Part shown: one piece after another, positions 9,119-17,887 of the stretch
How positions within the stretch are numbered: position 1 is the stretch's first letter
How the letters are laid out: every line of letters begins with the position of its first letter
Source: Betaproteobacteria bacterium
GTDB taxonomy: Bacteria; Pseudomonadota; Gammaproteobacteria; Burkholderiales; JAEUOS01
Assembly (NCBI GenBank): GCA_028292405.1
Contig: JAQGMJ010000039.1
Location: forward strand, 40,979 to 104,978
Direction: 5' to 3'
DNA length: 64,000 bases
The notes under the pieces: generated by a model
Told to the model about the DNA's origin: nothing
What the model saw: the letters and a program-made list of their open reading frames with translations, nothing else
Database searches by the model: none
Program-made: the position numbers and the translations under genes

Positions 9119-10108
9119 ATGCAAAAGTCCGCCCATGCGCGGCGCCGCCTGCTGGGCGCTGCCCTCGCCGCACCGCTCGCCGCCGCGTTCGACCGCAGCT
9201 TCGCGCAAGCCAAGTACCCCGAAAAACCGATCCGTATGATCCTCGGCTACCCCTCGGGCGGCTCGGCGGACGGCTCATTCCGCCCGGTGCAGCCAAAGAT
9301 GGAGCAGTTGCTCGGCCAGTCGATGATCGTCGACTACCGGCCCGGCGCCGGCGCCACCATTGCAGTGGACCTGACGGCAAAAGCGCTGAACGACGGCTAC
9401 ACCCTGCACTACGTCGACTCCGGCCCGCTGACCATCGTGCCCAATGGCAAGAAAGTGCCCTACGACCCGGTGAAGGACATCACGCCGATCGGCTGCTGCT
9501 GCGGCGGCGGCACCCTGCTGGTGGTCAACCCGAGCGTACCGGCCAGCAACCTGAGGGAACTGGTGGCCCTGTGCAAGGCCAAGCCCGGCTTCTACAGCTA
9601 CGGCACCTCCGGCATCGGCGGCGCGGGCCACCTCGCGGCCGAACTGCTGCAATCGATGACCGGCATCGAAATCCTCCACGTGCCCTACAAGGGTGGGGGC
9701 CAGGCCGCGGTGGAACTGATGGGCGGGCAGATTCCGCTGCTGTTCTCCTCCATGGGCACCGCCGTGCCGCACCTGCCGACAGGCAAGATGAAAGCCATCG
9801 GCGTCACCTCCGCCAAACGCGCCGGCATCGTGCCCAACGTGCCGACCATCGCCGAGCAGGGCTACCCCGGCTATGAGGCCACGGTCTGGTACGGCTTCGC
9901 CGGCCCCGCCGGCATTCCGGCCAACGTCATCGCCACCATCAACCATGCCCTGCAGCAGGCGCTGGCCGACCCCAACGCGCAGGAACAGATCAAGCGCCTG
10001 GGCTACGACACCATGCCGGGCACGCCGCAGGACCTGGCCCGGCTGATCGCGGCCGACACGCTGAAGTGGGGCAAGGTGATCCGCGAGAAGAAGATTGCGT
10101 TCGAATAA
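9119..10108 (+). CDS. Bug/TctC-type tripartite tricarboxylate transporter receptor
   Basis: A 329-residue extracytoplasmic binding protein. The export signal has consecutive arginines (ARRRLLGAALAAPLAAAF), possibly a Tat signal. Family signs follow: YPEKPIRMILGYPSGGSADG, then the VDYRPGAGATIA segment, a GYTL strand, HVPYKGGGQA and PNVPTIAEQGYPGYE. These proteins bind small carboxylates or similar compounds for a TctAB-type importer; no tctA or tctB is near, as is usual for the expanded Bug family. Unusual here are three adjacent cysteines (PIGCCCGGG, about 125-127), rare in a periplasmic binding protein. GGAG lies ahead of the ATG. Confidence 0.93.
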   Translation: MQKSAHARRRLLGAALAAPLAAAFDRSFAQAKYPEKPIRMILGYPSGGSADGSFRPVQPKMEQLLGQSMIVDYRPGAGATIAVDLTAKALNDGYTLHYVDSGPLTIVPNGKKVPYDPVKDITPIGCCCGGGTLLVVNPSVPASNLRELVALCKAKPGFYSYGTSGIGGAGHLAAELLQSMTGIEILHVPYKGGGQAAVELMGGQIPLLFSSMGTAVPHLPTGKMKAIGVTSAKRAGIVPNVPTIAEQGYPGYEATVWYGFAGPAGIPANVIATINHALQQALADPNAQEQIKRLGYDTMPGTPQDLARLIAADTLKWGKVIREKKIAFE

Positions 10109-10143
10109 AATGGCGGCCGGCACGCGGCAACGAGGAGGATCCA

Positions 10144-10548
10144 GTGAGCGAATCTGTTTTCGTCGAGAGCGAATTTTTTATGCTCATCCTGGCGTCCTTT
10201 ATCCTGCCGTCGGGTATCTACGGTTACATGATGTGGAAAAGGGCGATCTCGCGGCAGACCGTGCTGCTTTTCGGTTTCCTGTTGTTGGCGATTTCCGGAA
10301 TCGTCATCGTGCTGTTACAAGTGCTGCGGCGCATGGCAAAAGCCTCCCATTCCCTGCTCGACGATCAGATTTTCGCCTCCGAGATTTCAGTCGCCCTTTA
10401 TCTCTTGCCGGCCCTGTTCGCCGGCATTGGCGTCAATATCGTGTCGCACGTGCTGATCCAGCATCTGGGCGACGCCCAGCGCCGTTATGACCAGGATCGG
10501 GGCCAGGGACGGCTAATAACCCGTCAGACGCCGCAGGGGCCCATGTAA
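10144..10548 (+). CDS. Small three-helix membrane protein, unknown function
   Basis: A 134-residue protein starting with GTG at 10144, where GAGGAGGA stands just upstream. Three hydrophobic segments are seen (about 11-30, 39-60 and 85-108); the last 25 residues are polar (RRYDQDRGQGRL) and probably cytoplasmic. I do not recognise a family. It lies 35 bases after the Bug receptor and before a strong terminator, so it probably shares that transcript, although a link in function is not obvious. Confidence 0.72.
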   Translation: MSESVFVESEFFMLILASFILPSGIYGYMMWKRAISRQTVLLFGFLLLAISGIVIVLLQVLRRMAKASHSLLDDQIFASEISVALYLLPALFAGIGVNIVSHVLIQHLGDAQRRYDQDRGQGRLITRQTPQGPM

Positions 10549-10571
10549 GACGATTCCCACAGGCGAATCCG

Positions 10572-10606
10572 CCGCGCGCCGCCTTTCGGGCGGCGCGGTT
10601 TTTTCT
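10572..10606 (+). terminator. Rho-independent terminator
   Basis: CGCGCCGCC pairs with GGCGGCGCG around TTTCG-type loop sequence, followed by GTTTTTTCT. It closes the Bug receptor/membrane protein unit. Confidence 0.9.
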
Positions 10607-10862
10607 ACCATACGTATCAATGTAGCGGGCGTAAAGCGGGGTGGGCGACCGGAACGCGCTTCCAAGGCGCCAGCGGGCCCACTCCGCGACAATGAAGAGC
10701 AATCAGCCCGCGCACGCAGGGTCGTTCCAGGGAGAGGAGTTCAGGACAGGCTATCCGATGCACGGCGACGCGCTTGAGCGTGCGCTCCGGTGATGTCATA
10801 CCAAGAAAAATCCGAACGGCTTTTGCCTCCACACTCCTGAACCACAACGTCTCCTCCTTCCC
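10607..10862. other. Leader region before phospholipase D genes
   Basis: About 250 bases with no supportable gene on either strand; presumably holds the promoter for the following two genes. No repeat or clear box was found. Confidence 0.4.
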
Positions 10863-12506
10863 ATGACCCTCGCTGCAACCCCTGCCCTGTCCTTGTTCCG
10901 CCCGCGCGATGCGCTGCGCTGGATTTACCTGTTCGCCTTGCTCGCGGTGCTGGGGGTCAGCAGCGGCTGCGCCGGGCTGCCGCCGGGGTCCGATTTTCCG
11001 AAGACACCGTCGATCGCGCTGGAGCATCCGGAACAGACCACGCTGGGCAAGCAATTCGCCGACGGCGCCGCCGCGCATGGCGGGCAGTCGGCCTTCCGCC
11101 TGGTGCCGGCCGGCGTCGACGGCTTCTTGCTGCGCGCGCAGATGATGGACGCGGCGCAAAAGACGCTCGACATGCAGTACTACATCTTCAAGGCGGACGA
11201 GACCGGCAAGCTGTTGATGGAGGCGATGCTGCGTGCCGCCGACCGCGGTGTGCGCGTGCGCCTGCTGGTGGACGATCTCGACAATCTGGGGCAGGACACG
11301 CAGGTGGAGGCGCTGGATGCGCATCCGAACATCGAGGTGCGCCTGTTCAACCCGCTGCGCTATCGCGGGCAGACCAAGTTCATTCGCGGCGCCGAGATGC
11401 TGCTGTGGGCGCGCCGGGTCGATCACCGCATGCACAATAAGCTGATGGTGATCGACAACTCGATCGCACTGGTCGGCGGGCGCAACATCGGCGACGAATA
11501 TTTTCAGGTCGACCCCGACGGCCAGCAGGGCGATTTCGAAACTTTCGCCGGCGGGCCGATCGTGCCGCAGCTTTCGCACAGCTTCGACGAGTTCTGGACA
11601 AGCGTGATGGCGGTTCCCGCGCAAGCCTTGTTCAAGGGCGAGAGCCGGCCCGAGGCCTTGGCGGATTTTCGCCAGGAGTTGCGTGAGCATCGCCAGGAAA
11701 AGCGCACCGACGGCAGCGACTACTACACCCGCATCTCCAGCGGCGAGCCCTTGCGCGGTACGCTGGGCGGGCGCATCCCGCTGGTGTGGGCCAATGCGAC
11801 GGTGGAGTACGACAGCCCGGAGAAGAAGGCGGTGGACGCTGGTGAAAAAGGCGGGCGCCTGATGCGCCACGCCATCGGCCGCGCCGCCCGCGAGACGCAG
11901 GAAGACCTGCGCATGATTTCCGCCTACTTCATTCCCGGCGAAGACGGCATGCGCATGTTCGACCACCTGAAGGAGCGCGGCGTGGAGATTCACCTGCTGA
12001 CCAATTCCCTCGCCGCCAACCCGGAACGCACCGCGCAGTCAGGCTATATGCATTACCGCAGGCGCCTGCTCGACGACGGCGTCGACCTCTACGAAGTGCG
12101 GGCCGATCCGGAAAGCGCGCGCGGCACCGCGCAGTCGGTGCGCATGAGCAGCTACGGCAACTTCGGCCTGCACACCAAGCTGTACATTTTCGACCGCAAG
12201 AAAATATTCGTCGGCTCGATGAATTTCGACCAGCGCTCGCTGCACCTGAATACCGAACTGGGCCTGATGATCGACAGCCCCGAGTTGGCAAGCCAAGGCG
12301 CGCGGTTTTTCGACGCGCTGACCCAGCCGGCCAACAGCTATCACGTGGTGCTGGAAAAAGACGGCAAGGACAGCCCTCCGCACATCGTCTGGCGCACCGA
12401 GGAAGACAAGCAGGCGGTAGCCTACGACCGCGAGCCGGCGAAAAATTCCTGGCAGCGCATGAGCGTGGAAATGCTGTCGCTGCTGCATTTCGACAGCGAG
12501 TTGTAA
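10863..12506 (+). CDS. Phospholipase D-family lipoprotein (ClsC-like), copy 1
   Basis: A 547-residue protein with a lipoprotein signal: membrane segment then SSGC with Cys36 as the lipidated residue. Two HKD motifs are present: H191/K193/D198 (HNKLMVID) and H437/K439/D444 (HTKLYIFD), each followed by the usual G/S-x-x-N segment. Size and motif spacing match the ClsC/YmdC group of phosphatidyltransferases, which make cardiolipin or exchange phospholipid head groups, here from the outer face of the membrane. A very similar paralogue starts 14 bases after its stop. No ribosome site is evident before the ATG, so the start is less certain. Confidence 0.88.
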   Translation: MTLAATPALSLFRPRDALRWIYLFALLAVLGVSSGCAGLPPGSDFPKTPSIALEHPEQTTLGKQFADGAAAHGGQSAFRLVPAGVDGFLLRAQMMDAAQKTLDMQYYIFKADETGKLLMEAMLRAADRGVRVRLLVDDLDNLGQDTQVEALDAHPNIEVRLFNPLRYRGQTKFIRGAEMLLWARRVDHRMHNKLMVIDNSIALVGGRNIGDEYFQVDPDGQQGDFETFAGGPIVPQLSHSFDEFWTSVMAVPAQALFKGESRPEALADFRQELREHRQEKRTDGSDYYTRISSGEPLRGTLGGRIPLVWANATVEYDSPEKKAVDAGEKGGRLMRHAIGRAARETQEDLRMISAYFIPGEDGMRMFDHLKERGVEIHLLTNSLAANPERTAQSGYMHYRRRLLDDGVDLYEVRADPESARGTAQSVRMSSYGNFGLHTKLYIFDRKKIFVGSMNFDQRSLHLNTELGLMIDSPELASQGARFFDALTQPANSYHVVLEKDGKDSPPHIVWRTEEDKQAVAYDREPAKNSWQRMSVEMLSLLHFDSEL

Positions 12507-12519
12507 TACCGGCGCGACA

Positions 12520-14178
12520 ATGCGCAGCGCCGATCTTCGATCCGTTACCGGCGCGACCGCGCATGATGGCGGCACGCGCGCTGCCGCGTTGCGCTGGGTC
12601 GCGCTCACACTGCTGCTGCTCGTCTGCCTCGGTGGTTGTGCCGGCCTGCCGCCCGGCGCAGATTTCGCCAAGACCAAAAGCACCGCCCTGGCGACGCCGG
12701 CGATGCAGACCGAACTTGGCCGCCGCTTCGGCCAGGCCGCGCATGCCCACAATGAACTCTCCGGCTTTCGCCTGGTGCCCTCCGGCTTCGAAGGCTACCT
12801 GATGCGCGTGCAAATGCTGGACGCGGCGCAAAAAACGGTGGACATGCAGTATTACATCTTCAAGGCCGACGATTCCGGCAAGCTGGTGCTCGAAGCCATC
12901 CTGCGCGCCGCCGACCGCGGCGTGCGCGTGCGCCTGCTGGTGGACGACGTCGACAATACAGGGCAGGACGCGCAGATCGAGGCGCTGGACGCGCACCCGA
13001 ACATCGAGATGCGCCTGTTCAACCCCCTGCGCTATCGCGGCAACTTGAAGCTGCTGCGCGGCCTGGAACTGCTGTTCAACGCGCCGCGCCTGGATTACCG
13101 CATGCACAACAAGCAACTGGTGATCGACAACACCGCTGCCCTGGTGGGCGGGCGCAATATCGGTGATGAATATTTTCAGCGCGACCCGGAAGCGCAGCAG
13201 GGAGATTTCGAAACCTTCGCCGCCGGGCCGGTGGTGCAGGCGCTATCGAAGAGCTTTGACGAATTCTGGGCCAGCGTGCCGGCGATACCCGCCGAGGCGC
13301 TATTCAGCAAACGCAGCGATCCGCAAGCGCTGGACCAACTCCGCGTCACGCTGCGCGAGCACAAGCAGGAACAGCGCGCCGACGGCAGCGACTTCGTCAA
13401 GCGCGCGGCCAGCGGCGAGCCCTGGCGCGGCATTGTCGAGGGACGCACCGCGCTTTCCTGGGCAAAGGCCAGCGTGGAGTACGACAGTCCGGAGAAAAAG
13501 GAAGTGGATGCCGGCAGGCGTTATGGCCGGCTGATGAGCCAGGTGCTGGCCGATGCGGTGGCCGCCACCAGGAGCGAGCTCAACATGATCTCCGCCTATT
13601 TCGTGCCCGGCGAAGAGGGCATGCACCAGATTGCCGAGGCGCGCGAACGCGGCGTGAAGGTGCGCGTGCTGACCAATTCGCTGGCCGCCAACAATGAGCC
13701 TTTGGCGCATGCGGGCTACCTGCACTACCGCAAGCAGTTGCTGCGCGACGGCGTGGATCTCTATGAAGTGCGCGCCAAGCCTGGCAGCCCGCACGGCACT
13801 GCGCAACCGCTATGGATTTCAAGCTATGGCAACTACAGCCTGCACACCAAGCTGTTCGTCTTCGACCGCGACCGCATTTTCGTCAGTTCGATGAATTACG
13901 ACCAGCGCTCCCTGCACCTCAACACCGAGCTCGGCCTGATGATCGAGAGTCCCGAGCTGGCGGACCAGGGCCTGCGCTTCATCGATGCGCTGGCGCAGCC
14001 GCTCAATGCTTATCACGTTACCGAGCAAAAGCGGCCGGGCACCGATGCCGCGCGCATCGTCTGGCACACCGAGGAAGACGGCCAGCCGGCGGACTACGAC
14101 ACCGAACCGGCGAAAAGCGAATGGCAGCGGTTGAAGATCCACCTGCTCGCGCTGCTGCCGCTGGACAGCGAGTTGTAG
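12520..14178 (+). CDS. Phospholipase D-family lipoprotein (ClsC-like), copy 2
   Basis: A 552-residue paralogue of the gene before it. The lipobox is LGGC with Cys40, and the sequence after it (AGLPPG.DF.KT) is nearly the same in both copies. HKD motifs are H196/K198/D203 (HNKQLVID) and H442/K444/D449 (HTKLFVFD). Both proteins end with ...DSEL. The 13-base gap means the pair is co-transcribed. Such pairs could work together, as some phospholipase D-type synthases need a partner, or the second copy may have changed head-group preference; the sequence cannot decide. The N-terminus before the membrane segment is longer and more polar than in copy 1. Confidence 0.88.
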   Translation: MRSADLRSVTGATAHDGGTRAAALRWVALTLLLLVCLGGCAGLPPGADFAKTKSTALATPAMQTELGRRFGQAAHAHNELSGFRLVPSGFEGYLMRVQMLDAAQKTVDMQYYIFKADDSGKLVLEAILRAADRGVRVRLLVDDVDNTGQDAQIEALDAHPNIEMRLFNPLRYRGNLKLLRGLELLFNAPRLDYRMHNKQLVIDNTAALVGGRNIGDEYFQRDPEAQQGDFETFAAGPVVQALSKSFDEFWASVPAIPAEALFSKRSDPQALDQLRVTLREHKQEQRADGSDFVKRAASGEPWRGIVEGRTALSWAKASVEYDSPEKKEVDAGRRYGRLMSQVLADAVAATRSELNMISAYFVPGEEGMHQIAEARERGVKVRVLTNSLAANNEPLAHAGYLHYRKQLLRDGVDLYEVRAKPGSPHGTAQPLWISSYGNYSLHTKLFVFDRDRIFVSSMNYDQRSLHLNTELGLMIESPELADQGLRFIDALAQPLNAYHVTEQKRPGTDAARIVWHTEEDGQPADYDTEPAKSEWQRLKIHLLALLPLDSEL

Positions 14179-14212
14179 AGCTGCGCCCGGCGCCGGGTGG
14201 CTCGAATGCGCT

Positions 14213-14581
14213 TCAGGCCATCACCGTCGTGAAGTCGCCCGGCAGCACCACCTCAAGCAATTCGAGGTCGGCCGAATGCTCGATCTCGCGATGGCGGATG
14301 CCGGGCGGCTGATGCACGCAACTGCCCTCTTTCGCCGTTACAACACCCCGGCCTTCGTACTCGAAAGTGATCCAGCCCTTGAGCACGTAGTAGATCTGGA
14401 ACTGCACCGCGTGCTGGTGCCACTCGCCGCCGGCGCGATGCCCGCCGCGCGCACGGATGATATGGGCGACGGCGCGGCCGTCGGTCGCCTGCTTGACGCC
14501 GAGGTCGCGGTATTCGAAATAGTCGCGCAGGCCGTCGGCGCTGAATGCGGACGTGGCGGGATCGCTGATGAAAAATTGCAT
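14213..14581 (-). CDS. Small cupin-domain protein
   Basis: A 122-residue single-domain cupin starting MQFF at 14581, with GAGGAG in front. Cupin motif 1 is visible as WHQHAVQFQIYYVLKG with metal-binding histidines, and motif 2 as HQPPGIRHRE. It lies downstream of the intradiol dioxygenase gene with a 50-base gap, in the same direction, so it may be part of the same aromatic-degradation transcript. Its role could be an isomerase, hydrolase or regulator in that pathway; the substrate is unknown. Confidence 0.8.
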   Translation of the reverse strand: MQFFISDPATSAFSADGLRDYFEYRDLGVKQATDGRAVAHIIRARGGHRAGGEWHQHAVQFQIYYVLKGWITFEYEGRGVVTAKEGSCVHQPPGIRHREIEHSADLELLEVVLPGDFTTVMA

Positions 14582-14631
14582 GGGCAGTCTCCTCGTTTTA
14601 TGCGGCACGATATGCTGCCCGCAGTTCCGGG

Positions 14632-15546
14632 CTACGCAGCCTTTTGCACCTTGCCGCTGATCGGCGCCTTCGGCAACCTCGCTTCGCCGGGCTCGATGGT
14701 GAAGCCGTGTTCCAGGCTGTACCAGGCACCCTGCACGTCGCTCGCCGGCGCGCCTCCGCCTGCGTGGCGCACGTAGTTGCCGATCAGCGCCTTGGTGACG
14801 CCGAATTGGGAGTCGGTTTGGAGGTACTGGTCGTCGTTGCTGTAGACCTGCGAGGCGATGGTCTTGTAGCCCGGCTTGAAGATCAGGAAGTGCAGATGCG
14901 CGGGGCGCCAGTTGTGGCGCTGCTGCGCTTTCAGCAGGTCGCCGGTGGGCCCTTCGATCGGCACCGGATAAGCGCCCGGCTTGACGCTGCGAAAGGAAAA
15001 GCGGCCTTGCGTGTCAGTGGTGAGGCGGCCGCGCAGGTTCATCTCGGCCTGCTCGGTGTCCTGGTTTTCGTATAGGCCAACGGGGGAGGAATGCCAGACG
15101 TCGACCTCGGCGCCGGCCACCGGCGCGCCGGCGGCATCGCGCACCTGGCCGTTGAAGAACAGCGGGTCGCCGCCGGTGGGCGAGCGCAGCAAGGTGTCGC
15201 CGTTGGCCATCGGCGGCGAGCCTTCACGCCAGAAGGGGCCGAGGTTGTTGGCCTGCGTGGGCTGGGTCCCGCCGGCGCCGTTGTTCAGCAGGCATACCAG
15301 GTTGGAGACGCCCAAGGCGCCCATTATCAGCATCACTTCGTTGTGGCTGGCGGTGGTCATCTGCCCGAGGCGGGCGATCTGCCGCACCGCTTCCTGGAAC
15401 TCGCGCTCGGTAAGTTTCACTTCGCGCACGAAGCCGTGCAGGTGGCGCACCAGCGCGTCGAGAATCTGCTTGCTGCGCGCGTCGGGGGTGCGCTGCATTT
15501 CGGCCAGGACGGCGGTGGTGACGTCCTGCTGGGTTTCGATGATCAC
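14632..15546 (-). CDS. Intradiol ring-cleavage dioxygenase (catechol/hydroxyquinol type)
   Basis: A 304-residue enzyme opening with GTG at 15546 (GAGGAG upstream). The N-terminal helical dimerisation domain, with linker ASHNEVMLIMGALGVSNLV, precedes the catalytic beta-sandwich. The four non-haem Fe(III) ligands are visible: Tyr in GLYENQD, Tyr in GAYPVP, and two His in RPAHLHF. The enzyme would add O2 between the hydroxyls of catechol, hydroxyquinol or a substituted relative to give a muconate or maleylacetate. Length and N-terminal domain fit the hydroxyquinol/catechol 1,2-dioxygenases better than protocatechuate dioxygenase. No reductase or cycloisomerase is adjacent; only the cupin follows it. 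Confidence 0.9.
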   Translation of the reverse strand: MIIETQQDVTTAVLAEMQRTPDARSKQILDALVRHLHGFVREVKLTEREFQEAVRQIARLGQMTTASHNEVMLIMGALGVSNLVCLLNNGAGGTQPTQANNLGPFWREGSPPMANGDTLLRSPTGGDPLFFNGQVRDAAGAPVAGAEVDVWHSSPVGLYENQDTEQAEMNLRGRLTTDTQGRFSFRSVKPGAYPVPIEGPTGDLLKAQQRHNWRPAHLHFLIFKPGYKTIASQVYSNDDQYLQTDSQFGVTKALIGNYVRHAGGGAPASDVQGAWYSLEHGFTIEPGEARLPKAPISGKVQKAA

Positions 15547-15641
15547 TGCGGTCTCCTCGGGGCCTTGGTCGTTGCGGCCGATTTTGCAGGCTCTACTTTA
15601 GCAGCGGCCGGGGTGGGCCACCGGCACTGTGGCCGCTGCAT

Positions 15642-15665
15642 AAAGAAACGCCCGCTTGCGCGGGC
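15642..15665 (-). terminator. Terminator of lipoprotein gene
   Basis: GCCCGC (15650-15655) and GCGGGC (15660-15665) form a 6-bp stem with a 4-nt loop; on the minus strand it is followed by GTTTCTTTA. It lies about 50 bases after the stop of the lipoprotein gene. Confidence 0.65.
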
Positions 15666-15717
15666 ATTGAACTGACTTTCGCCAGTAAGAAAGGGAGCGG
15701 CCTGCGCCTTTGCTGGC

Positions 15718-16545
15718 TTACGCCTTGGGCGTGGCGGCGGCAGAGGCAGGCGCGGCGATCGCGGGCGGCGCGGGCGCCATCACGACTTCACGCATGTGTT
15801 CGCACTGGCCACTCTTGCGGCCTTTGACGGCGACGCGGCCGGCGCCGGGTTGCGCCTTCATCAGCACCGGTGCGTGGTCGTTGCTGGCGCACTTGAGGTC
15901 GGCGCCGATGCTGGTGTAGTTGAGGGCGACAGCGATCTGGTTCTGGCGGATCTTTACCGACTTGCGAACCGTCACCGCTGCGTCGGGGCGGCACATGCCG
16001 GGGGTGCAGACGCTGAAGCTGGCGTGGCCGCCGCCGGCGGACGCGCCGCCGTCCGCATTGCGCAGGATCACCAGGTTGCCGCCGATTTCGGTGGCGGCGA
16101 TACCCGACTCGCCAATCAGGCGCGATTCCTTTACCACCAGGTTGCTGCCAACGAAAATCTTCGCCGGCGCGGCGCGGCCGAGGCGGCCGGCGGCAGCGGC
16201 GGAGGCGCCGTCAAGATTGAAGCGTACCAGCGCCGCGCCTACCGCACGGAAGCTGCCGCTGATATGGGTGCCGTCGAGCACGTAGATGCGGGCGCCGTCC
16301 TGCGCGTTGACGTCGCCGGTGATGTTCGCCTTCATGTAGCAAGTGGCATTGCGCGGCACCACCACGTTGCCCTTGATGTCGCCGCTGAGCGCATTGTCGG
16401 CGCTGTCGTTCTTGCAGGCGAGGTCGGCCGAGGTGCCGGAGACGCAGGCGGTGAGCAGCACAGCGCTGCCGCAGGCCGCGATGCACGCGATCCGGCGGAA
16501 AAGGTGCCGCGTCCTTGCGGCGATGTGCTGCAACTTGCCTTGCAT
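15718..16545 (-). CDS. Predicted lipoprotein with beta-solenoid-like repeats
   Basis: A 275-residue protein. The lipobox is LLTAC with Cys34, so it should be a membrane-anchored lipoprotein. The rest has loosely repeating strands (GDIKGNVVVPRNATCYM, NITGDVNAQDGARIYVLDG, GGNLVILRNADGG) like bactofilin or polymer-forming beta-solenoids, and two cysteine pairs. The C-terminus is Ala/Pro-rich. No specific family is recognised. The ATG at 16545 is preferred over a GTG three codons earlier, with ACAGG upstream. A candidate FNR box and -10 element lie ahead, suggesting oxygen-responsive expression. Confidence 0.75.
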   Translation of the reverse strand: MQGKLQHIAARTRHLFRRIACIAACGSAVLLTACVSGTSADLACKNDSADNALSGDIKGNVVVPRNATCYMKANITGDVNAQDGARIYVLDGTHISGSFRAVGAALVRFNLDGASAAAAGRLGRAAPAKIFVGSNLVVKESRLIGESGIAATEIGGNLVILRNADGGASAGGGHASFSVCTPGMCRPDAAVTVRKSVKIRQNQIAVALNYTSIGADLKCASNDHAPVLMKAQPGAGRVAVKGRKSGQCEHMREVVMAPAPPAIAAPASAAATPKA

Positions 16546-16698
16546 ATGAAACACCTGTTTGTCTGGTCCGGGTACTGCCCACGTTCAAGCGCCAGCGTTG
16601 CGCTTCCGGCTTTATTTTTAGTTCGGTTCGGCCTTTGTTGCCACAATCGCGCTGGCGAAAGGGTAACGGCCTATTGTTACAGAACATGAGCGGAAATT

Positions 16699-16742
16699 AA
16701 TGTATGGCTTGGGAGCCACAAAAGTCTTGACATATATCAAGA
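16699..16742 (-). promoter_or_regulatory. Candidate FNR/Anr-type box with class II promoter
   Basis: TCTTGACATATATCAAGA (16725-16742) is a perfect 6-6-6 inverted repeat containing TTGA-N6-TCAA, the FNR/Anr core. Reading leftward, a TACATT -10-like hexamer occupies 16704-16699, which puts transcription start near 16692, about 41.5 bases from the box centre; this is the classical class II FNR spacing. The transcript would have a leader of about 147 nt before the lipoprotein gene. Site function is inferred. Confidence 0.55.
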
Positions 16743-17029
16743 GAAAATCGGCGGTGCCAAGTGAAACAATGGCTTAGCTGCAACGCAACATCGAAATCCC
16801 GCAGGCACTTTTGTCTCTGTGAAGCCGGTCCGGACAGGCGGCCGGCTTGGCCTTTTGCTGCACCCCCGCAGCAGAGGGTGGATTTGTTAAATCTGTTGTC
16901 TTGGCAGGTCCCAAGTCCAGCGCTGCCTATTGTTTTAGGCAACGATTTTCTGGTTAGATTGCATATTTAATGACAAAAGCATAGAGAAACATTAACTTTG
17001 CCACGCCAGACCGCGCACCTGGAGAACTT
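16743..17029. other. Intergenic space right of the FNR-like box
   Basis: About 290 bases before the stop of the glutathione S-transferase gene. A short frame beginning GTGAAACAATGG near 16761 has no motif and no ribosome site, so I do not call it. No terminator is obvious. Confidence 0.4.
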
Positions 17030-17773
17030 CTAGCGCTCCAGTTCCGGGTAGCGCCGAAAGATGCCGTTTTCGTTGAAGGCAATGCGCCGCGGCGAGGCGA
17101 GGTAAGCGGCGATGCGCGGCAGCGCGGCAACGTGATCATGCAAGGCCACCAGATGCGGCCAAGCCTTTTCGCCGCGCTTCATCGATTTGGGAAAGGCGTA
17201 ACGCAGCCCCTCAACCACCTGGAACAACGAGAGGTCGGCGTAGGTAAGGCTCGTGCCGACCAGATGCGAGTGGCTGTGCGGATTGCGCGTGAGCACATGT
17301 TCGAAGTAGTCGAGAAATTTCGGGATGCGCTCGGCAATGAATATCTTCGAGCGCTTGCGCGCCGCCGTCTTTTGCTCCTCGTAGTAAAGGCTGCTGGCGA
17401 TCGGATGGTGGGTATCGTGCGCCTCCACCACCAGGTCGGCCATAGTCAGTTGCAACTGCTGGGTGAAGCGCCGGCCGGCGGCGTCGCGCGGCACCAGCTT
17501 CAATTGCGGAGCGAGATAGTCGAGGATGTGCGAAGTCTGCGCGATCAGTTCCTCATCGACCTTGAGAAAGGGCGGCGCAAAGGGCAGGCGCGTCTGGTCG
17601 GCCTTGACGCTGCGCGCACCGCCGGCCGTCAGCTTCATCATCGCCTCCACGCCCTGGCCCTTCTTGCTGCCGCGCGCGACGTCGATGTAGGGAGCGCCCG
17701 CGGCTTCCAGCGCGAGGCGCACAAATTCACCGCGGCCCTGGATTTCGGGCCAGTAATAAAGTTCGTAATGCAT
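17030..17773 (-). CDS. Glutathione S-transferase family protein
   Basis: A 247-residue protein with the two GST domains. The thioredoxin-like half starts HYELYYWPEIQGRGEFVRLALE, where Tyr5 or Tyr7 could be the glutathione-activating residue, and continues with FAPPFLKVDEELIAQTSHILDYLA, the glutathione gamma-glutamyl contact region. The all-alpha half contains SLTYADLSLFQVVEGLRY, the usual N-capping box. It would conjugate or reduce an unknown compound in the cytoplasm. The N-terminus resembles the alpha/mu/sigma-like classes. GGAG lies before the ATG. It stands alone. Confidence 0.88.
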   Translation of the reverse strand: MHYELYYWPEIQGRGEFVRLALEAAGAPYIDVARGSKKGQGVEAMMKLTAGGARSVKADQTRLPFAPPFLKVDEELIAQTSHILDYLAPQLKLVPRDAAGRRFTQQLQLTMADLVVEAHDTHHPIASSLYYEEQKTAARKRSKIFIAERIPKFLDYFEHVLTRNPHSHSHLVGTSLTYADLSLFQVVEGLRYAFPKSMKRGEKAWPHLVALHDHVAALPRIAAYLASPRRIAFNENGIFRRYPELER

Positions 17774-17887
17774 GGTGCTCCAAACGAATTTTGGTCAAAG
17801 ACCCTGAGTAATTTTAGACCCGCATATCCGCAGCCGCTGTCGGTGCGCCGCCGACAGCAGTGCATGTCCACGCCAAACCTGGTACGC

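Noticed and set aside
14178..14212. CCCGGCGCCGGG palindrome after the second phospholipase D gene
   Set aside because: Self-complementary but with no loop or T-run; not supportable as a terminator.
13801..14312. Plus-strand frame overlapping the end of the second phospholipase D gene
   Set aside because: Arg/Gly/Ala-rich shadow with no motif of its own.
16761..16970. Short plus-strand frame beside the FNR-like box
   Set aside because: No ribosome site, no motif; -35-like TTGACA here has no -10 partner 17 bases on.
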